Assembly: GCA_014650415.1 (NCBI GenBank)
Contig: BMUX01000006.1
Span: 434,001 to 498,000, forward strand
Origin: Streptomyces spiroverticillatus
GTDB lineage: Bacteria; Actinomycetota; Actinomycetes; Streptomycetales; Streptomycetaceae
DNA length: 64,000 nucleotides
Direction: 5' to 3'
Part shown: in pieces, positions 58,673 to 64,000 of the stretch
Layout: every line of letters begins with the position of its first letter
Numbering within the stretch: the stretch's first letter is position 1
Position numbers and translations under genes: made by a program
Notes under the pieces: generated by a model
What the model was told of the DNA's origin: nothing
Database searches by the model: none
The model's input: only the letters and a program-made list of their open reading frames with translations

Positions 58673-58725
58673 AAAAGGGGCCCGGTTCCAAGAAGTTTTC
58701 TTCTTGGAACCGGGCCCCTTTTTTT
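58673..58725. terminator. Strong bidirectional terminator after obg
   Basis: A perfect 23-bp stem (58673-58695 with 58700-58722) closes a TTTT loop, with a run of T beyond on the plus strand and A run on the other side. It separates convergent obg and the TagF-like gene. Confidence 0.96.
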
Positions 58726-58744
58726 GTACGTCCGACAAAGCGCG

Positions 58745-61700
58745 TCAGTGACGCGGATCCGCACCCGCCTCGAACATCAGGTCCGCGACCCGCGCCGAGG
58801 CCTGCCCGTCGTCCAGGTCGCAGAACTGGTGCAGGAACTCCTCGTACTTCTCCCGGTACGGCACGGACACCTCGTCCACCTCGCGCACGGCCCGGACCAA
58901 CTCCTGCGACGTCGCGATCAGCGGCCCCGGAGCGTCCTTCTCGAAGTCGAAGTAGAACCCGCGCAGCTTGTCGCGGTAGTGCTCCAGGTCGTACGTGAAG
59001 AACAGCATCGGACGCCGGGTGTGTGCGAAGTCGAACATCACCGACGAGTAGTCCGTGATCAGTACGTCAGAGACCAGGTACAGGTCCGCGATGTCCGGGT
59101 ACTCCGACACGTCGAAGACGAAGCCGTTGCCCGCACCGGGAACGGCGTCCACGATGTTGGCGTGCCGGCGCACCAGCAGGACGTGGTCCGCGCCCAGCTT
59201 CTCCTGCGCGTCGTCGAGATCCAGCTGCATGTCGAAGCGGAACTGACCGCGCCGGTGCGACAGGTCGTCGCGCCAGGTGGGCGCGTACAGAACCACCTTC
59301 TTGCCCTCCGGGAGGTTCAGCCGCTCCCGGATCTCCTTCGCCCGCACGTCACGGTCCGGCGCGTAGAAATAGTCGTTGCGCGGATAACCCGTCTCGACCA
59401 CCGGGCCGTCGAAGCCCATCGCCCGCTTCAGGATCGGAGTGCTGAAACGGTTGGCGGAAACCAGCATGCTCCAGTTCTTCGTCTCCGCCCGCAGGTTGTG
59501 GTGATAGTCCGGGTCGAACTTCGGAGCGTCGATGTCCAGGCCGATGCGCTTGAGCATGGTGCCGTGCCAGGTCTGCACGACCACCTGGCCCGGGCGGCGC
59601 TCCATCCAGTGCGGAAGGTGCGCGTTGGTGACGATGTACTTGCTGCGCGCCAACGCCTCGTACCAGTCGGTGCACCAGAACGACACCTTCTTCATCGTGT
59701 CGGGCAGCTCCAACTGACTGTCGCGGACCAGCCACAGGTGTTCCAGGTCCGAGCCGCGGCGCACCAGCTCCTCGTGGATGGCACGCGGACTGTCGGAGAA
59801 CTGGCGCCCGTTGAAGCTGAGATACAGCACGCTGTCGCGCAACGGCAGCTCGCGGCCCGCCCGGTACACCTCCCGAAGGAGCTGGTTCTGCCGGTACTCG
59901 CCGTGCTCCATGACGTTCATGTCCGGCAGGCAGTTCAGCTGCGGATAGTCGAACCAGCGCGACTCCAGGGCGTACGAACGGCCGTCCGCGGTGCCTTCGG
60001 CGGGCAGCGACGGCACGGCCAGCCGGTCCGCGACGAAGGCGATGTCCGTCTTGCTGCCGGCGGAGCGCAGGAAGAAGTTCCACCGGCCGCTCTTCAGCGG
60101 CAGACTGCCCTTCGGCCCCGACAGCTTCGACGGGGCGAAGTCGGCCTCGAAAGAACCGTCCTGGAGCACCGTCAGAGGCACCGTCTTCTCGTCGAAGAAG
60201 TCCCGCGCCGAGACCACCAGCACCGCATCGGTCAGGTCCGCGGGCGTCGTGCCCGACAGGAAGTACCGGCCGTCCTGCCAGCGCACCCGCGTCAGCCTGG
60301 CCCGCAGCGGGCGCCCGGAGAACTTCAGATAGCCGTTGGCGCCGGACAGCAACGCGACTTCGTTGCGGTCGGCGTCCTCGCCCAGAGTGCGCGGCAGACG
60401 TATCTGACGGTCGGCGAGACCGTCACGCACCACAGTGGAGAACTGACGCTCCTTGCCGTCCGCGCCGTGCACCAGCAGCGCGGTGCTCCAGTCGCGGCGG
60501 ACCGCCAGCGACGGGTCCACGCCCGTGGCAGGCGACTCCTCCGTCGAGATGTCCTGGTGCTCGGGCAGCAGCGCCACGTCCGCCAGCGGAACCCGCACCA
60601 GGAACGGCGTCCGGCCGCCGACGACCGGCTCCAGCACCACCGCGTACGTCAGCACCTCGCCGCTCTTGCGGTTGGTGACCCGCAGCGACACCGTCTCGCC
60701 GGGCTTCAGGGACTCCCGGATCGTGCCCTCGATCTCGATGTCCCCGTCCACCGCACGGTGTCCGGTGACCAGCGCCCGGACCTTCTCCACCCGCAGCTTC
60801 AGCGACGTCTTCTCGACCGAGGGCACCAGCCGGAAGTCCTCGCTCAGCCACTTGTACGGCGGGTGCGCCGCAGCGACCGGGCCACTGGCGTGCACCGCGC
60901 GCTTGCGCACCAGGCCGGCGGAAGCGAGACCGAGCCCGACGTGCCAGACACCCTCCTGCCAGACGCCGCCCCGGCCCGCCAGCTTCGCCGGGTCCAGGAA
61001 CACCTCCCAGCCCGCCCAGTCGTAGTTGTACTGCTTCTGACCGGAGTACGTGGTGGCCTCCGGGCAGTGCACGTTGCGCAGCGGCAGCACCGAACGACGG
61101 CGGCTGCCGCCCTTCTTCAGCTGGAGCACCTTGACCGCACTGTGCTTCGTCGCCTGGTCGATGTTGTCGATCCAGGCGTGCCCCAGCATCCGGAGCCTGC
61201 CGCCCTCCCAGGAGATCTCCTGGAGCGGCGCCTTCAGTTCCAGGTCGGGGTCGATGCGGCGCACCAGCTTCGACAGACCGGCGGTGCCGTCCTTGTCGAG
61301 ACCCGAGAACTGTGCGTACTTGCGCAGCAGTCCGCTGACCTCGACCCGTTCGCCGCGCCGCTCCGCAGAGATCATCTCGACGAGTTCGGCCATGGCGTGC
61401 TTGCGCACCAGGAGCCACTTCACCCGGTCCGCGGCGGGCAGCTCCATCACCAGCTTGGGGTCCACGCCGTCCAGATAGCCGTTGACGACCCGCAGGAACT
61501 CCGCGTGGTACTCCTCGCCGCCGTCCGGCAGGACGTTGAGGAAGAGCCGCAGGTCGTCGGTGAGCACGGAGCGGTCGTAGTCGTGCTTCAGCTCGGCGTC
61601 CTCGGCGCTCGTCCGGGTCGCCAGGAAGCGGCTGACGCGCTGCACCGCCCCGGTGCGGTCCCGGACCGCCCTCGGCTCGGTACGGCGCTGGGTGATCGAG

Positions 61701-62353
61701 GGAGCCTGCTCGCCGTCGCGCAGCCGCCACAGGTAGACGGGCTCGCTGATGACGTCGACGGCCTCGGCCAGGACGTGCGCCGGAATCATCGCCGGGGTGT
61801 CCTCGTAGAGGACGCCCTCGGGGAAGGACAGCCCGTGCTTCTCCCAGAAGTCGCGCCGGAAGACCTTGTTCCAGGCGGTGCGGTCGGCCAGCAGCCGCTT
61901 GTCCTGGTGCACGTGGGTGCGCTGGACGGCGCCGCCCGCCAGCATGCGGTGCATCCACGACTGCCACACCTTGGTGGCGTTGATGTGGTGCACGTTGCCC
62001 GTGACGAAGTCCGAGCCGCTCTCCTCCAGGCTCGCGATCATCACCCGGTAGGCGTCCGGGAGGACGATGTCGTCACTGTCCACGAAGGCGACGAACTCCG
62101 CCTCCGGGTGCAGGTGTTCCAGCCCCGTGTTGCGGGCCGCCCCCAGACCCGCGTTCTCCTTGACGATGACCTTGAAGCGTGGGTCGCGGGCCGCGTACTC
62201 GGCGGCGATCCGCCCCGAGTCGTCCGGAGACCCGTCGTCCACCACGAGGACTTCGATGTCGGTGAACGTCTGGGCGGCGAGCGAGTCCAGACAGGCCGGC
62301 AGATACGTCTCCACGTTGTAGACGGGGACGATGACACTGAGCCTGGGGGGCAT
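58745..62353 (-). CDS. GT2 / CDP-glycerol glycerophosphotransferase fusion
   Basis: A 1202-residue bifunctional enzyme. Residues 1-230 are a GT-A family 2 domain (SVIVPVYNVETYLPACLDSLAAQ, VLVVDDGSPDDS, and the DSDD metal motif VDSDDIVLP). A middle region of about 500 residues, mostly beta-like (DGDIEIEGTIRESLKPGETVSLRV), may bind polymer. Residues about 830-1190 are a TagF-type polymerase: VVVQTWHGTMLKRIGLD with the active His, ETGYPRND, VLYAPTWRDD and LITDYSSVMFDFA. It would add sugar units and polyol-phosphate to wall teichoic-type polymers at the inner membrane face. ATG 62353 lies near a GGAAGG site. A second enzyme of this type is 81 bases upstream in transcription order. Confidence 0.93.
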   Translation of the reverse strand: MPPRLSVIVPVYNVETYLPACLDSLAAQTFTDIEVLVVDDGSPDDSGRIAAEYAARDPRFKVIVKENAGLGAARNTGLEHLHPEAEFVAFVDSDDIVLPDAYRVMIASLEESGSDFVTGNVHHINATKVWQSWMHRMLAGGAVQRTHVHQDKRLLADRTAWNKVFRRDFWEKHGLSFPEGVLYEDTPAMIPAHVLAEAVDVISEPVYLWRLRDGEQAPSITQRRTEPRAVRDRTGAVQRVSRFLATRTSAEDAELKHDYDRSVLTDDLRLFLNVLPDGGEEYHAEFLRVVNGYLDGVDPKLVMELPAADRVKWLLVRKHAMAELVEMISAERRGERVEVSGLLRKYAQFSGLDKDGTAGLSKLVRRIDPDLELKAPLQEISWEGGRLRMLGHAWIDNIDQATKHSAVKVLQLKKGGSRRRSVLPLRNVHCPEATTYSGQKQYNYDWAGWEVFLDPAKLAGRGGVWQEGVWHVGLGLASAGLVRKRAVHASGPVAAAHPPYKWLSEDFRLVPSVEKTSLKLRVEKVRALVTGHRAVDGDIEIEGTIRESLKPGETVSLRVTNRKSGEVLTYAVVLEPVVGGRTPFLVRVPLADVALLPEHQDISTEESPATGVDPSLAVRRDWSTALLVHGADGKERQFSTVVRDGLADRQIRLPRTLGEDADRNEVALLSGANGYLKFSGRPLRARLTRVRWQDGRYFLSGTTPADLTDAVLVVSARDFFDEKTVPLTVLQDGSFEADFAPSKLSGPKGSLPLKSGRWNFFLRSAGSKTDIAFVADRLAVPSLPAEGTADGRSYALESRWFDYPQLNCLPDMNVMEHGEYRQNQLLREVYRAGRELPLRDSVLYLSFNGRQFSDSPRAIHEELVRRGSDLEHLWLVRDSQLELPDTMKKVSFWCTDWYEALARSKYIVTNAHLPHWMERRPGQVVVQTWHGTMLKRIGLDIDAPKFDPDYHHNLRAETKNWSMLVSANRFSTPILKRAMGFDGPVVETGYPRNDYFYAPDRDVRAKEIRERLNLPEGKKVVLYAPTWRDDLSHRRGQFRFDMQLDLDDAQEKLGADHVLLVRRHANIVDAVPGAGNGFVFDVSEYPDIADLYLVSDVLITDYSSVMFDFAHTRRPMLFFTYDLEHYRDKLRGFYFDFEKDAPGPLIATSQELVRAVREVDEVSVPYREKYEEFLHQFCDLDDGQASARVADLMFEAGADPRH

Positions 62354-62434
62354 GGAGGGAAGACCTTCCTGGGGTGGAGCAGAGGATGCCGGGAAACGAA
62401 TCCGGACCGCCGCAGGCAGCGACGGTCCGGACGG

Positions 62435-64000
62435 TCACCCGGGCAGCAGTTCGGAGCGGGGACCGGAGGCAGTGGTGGCGCCTCGCGGGGAGGGCACGGC
62501 GTTCAGGAGAAGCGTGGACGGGCTGGGGGCCGGTTTCCGCTCGGCGAGCGGCACCACCGGCGGCAGCGCCTCCTGCGCCTCACCGAGGAACACCCGGCGC
62601 ACCACGCGTTCCGCCGCGTGCCCGTCGTCGAAGTCGCAGAAGCGCTCCCGGAACGCCGCGCGCCTGCGGGCCGCCTCGTCGTCGCACCAGGCGCCGCTGC
62701 GGAAGATCTCGGTCAGTTCCTGCTGGGAGCCCGCCACCGCTCCGGGCGCCTCCTTCGGCAGGTCGAAATAGGTGCCGCGGACCGCCGAGTAGACGGCCCA
62801 GTCCTCGGTCAGCGCGACGATCGGACGGTCCAGGTTCGCGTAGTCGAACATCGACGACGAGTAGTCCGTCACCAGAGCGTCGGCGGCCAGGTACAGCTGC
62901 TCGACCTCCGGGTGCCCCGACACGTCCACGATCCGGGCGTCGCCGTGGTGGGTGTCGCCCGTCGTGTGCCGGTAGAAGTAGTGGCCGCGCACCAGCACGG
63001 TGAAGTCCGTGCCGAGCTCCTCGGCGAGCTGCTCCAGGTTCAGCCGGGGCACGAACTCGTGCTCGTAGTCCCGGTGCGTCGGTGCGTACAGCACGGCGGT
63101 CGTGCCGTCGGCCAGTCCCAGTGCACGGCGCGCCCGCAGGACGTCCGCGGCGGTCGCGTTCAGCAGGATGTCGTTGCGCGGGTAGCCCGTTTCGATCGCC
63201 GTGTACGAGCACGGGTAGACGCGGTCCCAGACGGCGGTGGAGAACCGGTTGGAGGTGATGCTGAAGTCCCACCGGTCGCAGCGCTCCATCAGCGCCTCGA
63301 AGTCCATCGTGGCGCCCGCGGGATACTTCTGCTGGTCCAGGCCCATCGCCTTCAGCGGTGTGCCGTGGTGCGTCTGGAGGTGGATCTGGCCCTCCCGCTT
63401 CACCACGGCGTTGGCGAAGTTGACGTTGTTGACCATGTACTTGGCGCGGGCGACCGCCGCCCAGTACTCGCGGGACCCCGCCAGCACGACGTCCACGCCG
63501 TCGGGCACCCGGTGCCGGTCGCGCGGTTTGACCACCCACACCCGGCGGATGTGCGGCGCCCACTCGGCGAGCGCGGCGTCGATGGCGGCCGGGTTGCAGG
63601 CGTAACCACTGCTCCAGTACGAGGAGAACACCGCGAGGTTCTCGTCCAACGGCAGCCGCAGCTGCGAGTGGTAGTACACCCCCATCACGGACCGCTTGGC
63701 ACGTGTGACCTGACGGCGGCCGTGCTGCTTGGCGGCGCTGCGCGCCTTGGCGACGGTCTTCACGCCGCGCAGTCCGGAGTACGATCCCCGGCCCATCAGC
63801 TGGTACTTGTGACCGCGGCTGCCGCCGGGGCGCACGAAGCCCGCCGGTTCACGCCGCTGGTAGTCGGCGGCGGCACGCTGGAAGAACTCGGAGCGCGCCT
63901 CGCGCGGCAGCCGGTTCGGGTGCTCCAGGATCGTCAGGTAGTGGTCGGTCATCTTGCGGAACATGTCCGCACGCCACAGCTCCAGTGCGGGAGTGGCGTC
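62435..64000 (-). CDS. CDP-glycerol glycerophosphotransferase family, 5' end outside window
   Basis: At least 521 residues; the frame is open to the window edge (ATPALELWRADMFRKMT), so the start lies outside and an N-terminal glycosyltransferase domain may be missing. The visible TagF-type domain has QIHLQTHHGTPLKAMGLDQQ (active-site HGT), ITSNRFSTAVWDRVY, ETGYPRNDIL, VLYAPTHRD and ALVTDYSSSMFDYANLDRP. It transfers glycerol-phosphate or ribitol-phosphate from CDP-polyol to a growing polymer. The tail (PAPSPSTLLLNAVPSPRG) is low complexity. It precedes the 58745-62353 gene by 81 bases and both probably form one operon. Confidence 0.9.
   Translation of the reverse strand, partial: DATPALELWRADMFRKMTDHYLTILEHPNRLPREARSEFFQRAAADYQRREPAGFVRPGGSRGHKYQLMGRGSYSGLRGVKTVAKARSAAKQHGRRQVTRAKRSVMGVYYHSQLRLPLDENLAVFSSYWSSGYACNPAAIDAALAEWAPHIRRVWVVKPRDRHRVPDGVDVVLAGSREYWAAVARAKYMVNNVNFANAVVKREGQIHLQTHHGTPLKAMGLDQQKYPAGATMDFEALMERCDRWDFSITSNRFSTAVWDRVYPCSYTAIETGYPRNDILLNATAADVLRARRALGLADGTTAVLYAPTHRDYEHEFVPRLNLEQLAEELGTDFTVLVRGHYFYRHTTGDTHHGDARIVDVSGHPEVEQLYLAADALVTDYSSSMFDYANLDRPIVALTEDWAVYSAVRGTYFDLPKEAPGAVAGSQQELTEIFRSGAWCDDEAARRRAAFRERFCDFDDGHAAERVVRRVFLGEAQEALPPVVPLAERKPAPSPSTLLLNAVPSPRGATTASGPRSELLPG

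Overview
The window is high-GC actinobacterial chromosome and reads as the conserved core of a Streptomyces genome. The signs are GTG starts on many genes, near-absence of TTA codons, paired clpP1/clpP2, an mreBCD-pbp2-rodA (sfr) cluster, a very long RNase E/G, and the order tig-clpP1-clpP2-clpX-valS-folC-ndk-mre-rne-rplU-rpmA-obg. From memory this order matches the sodF-to-obg stretch of S. coelicolor; I could not check it by alignment. There is no integrase, transposase, phage gene or CRISPR array.

Layout. 0-5 kb: the tail of a LuxR-type regulator, an iron superoxide dismutase with a Nur-type operator, two amino-acid permeases, and bioY behind a possible 13-codon leader peptide. 5-15 kb: an LPXTG surface protein, a Ser/Thr kinase carrying the only TTA codon I found, a third permease whose end overlaps the kinase, rpiB, an Fpg/Nei glycosylase, an Eis-like acetyltransferase and a SpoIIE-type phosphatase. 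14.6-20.1 kb: a CPA2 antiporter, a membrane-tethered serine hydrolase, an acyltransferase, a 64-residue membrane protein, tRNA-Gly(TCC) and tRNA-Pro(TGG). 20.3-28.6 kb: trigger factor, ClpP1, ClpP2, ClpX, a membrane protein and ValRS. 28.7-33.0 kb: a signal peptidase/TasA-like pair on the minus strand, an orphan histidine kinase and an MreB paralogue. 33.2-42.3 kb: folC, a DUF4233 protein, ndk and the elongation/sporulation wall genes mreB, mreC, mreD, pbp2 and rodA. 42.3-48.4 kb: a CYTH-CHAD protein, a B12-type radical SAM protein, a tryptophan-rich repeat protein and a DUF2344 protein. 48.6-58.6 kb: RNase E/G, then galU, a LicC-like nucleotidyltransferase and an sn-glycerol-1-phosphate dehydrogenase, then rplU, rpmA and obg. 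58.7-64 kb: two CDP-glycerol glycerophosphotransferase-type enzymes, the last one cut by the window edge.

How the genes work together. The Tig/Clp block handles protein folding and turnover, probably under ClgR. The mre block builds the cell or spore wall. The galU-LicC-G1PDH trio makes nucleotide-activated precursors (UDP-glucose and plausibly a CDP-polyol) that TagF-like polymerases such as those at 58.7-64 kb could consume, suggesting a wall glycopolymer pathway spread around housekeeping genes.

Points most worth a second look: the SipW-type peptidase fused to a CBM2-like domain and coupled to a TasA-like protein; the archaeal-type G1PDH trio; the bldA-type TTA codon in the kinase; likely AUC and CUG start codons; several apparently leaderless genes; a dispersed ACCGGCACCGGTGACAG motif that is tandem with a 27-base period at 14.44 kb; and tandemly duplicated 3' gene ends near 31.9 and 35.1 kb. 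Coordinates and motifs come from reading the sequence by eye; functions rest on family recognition without database searches.
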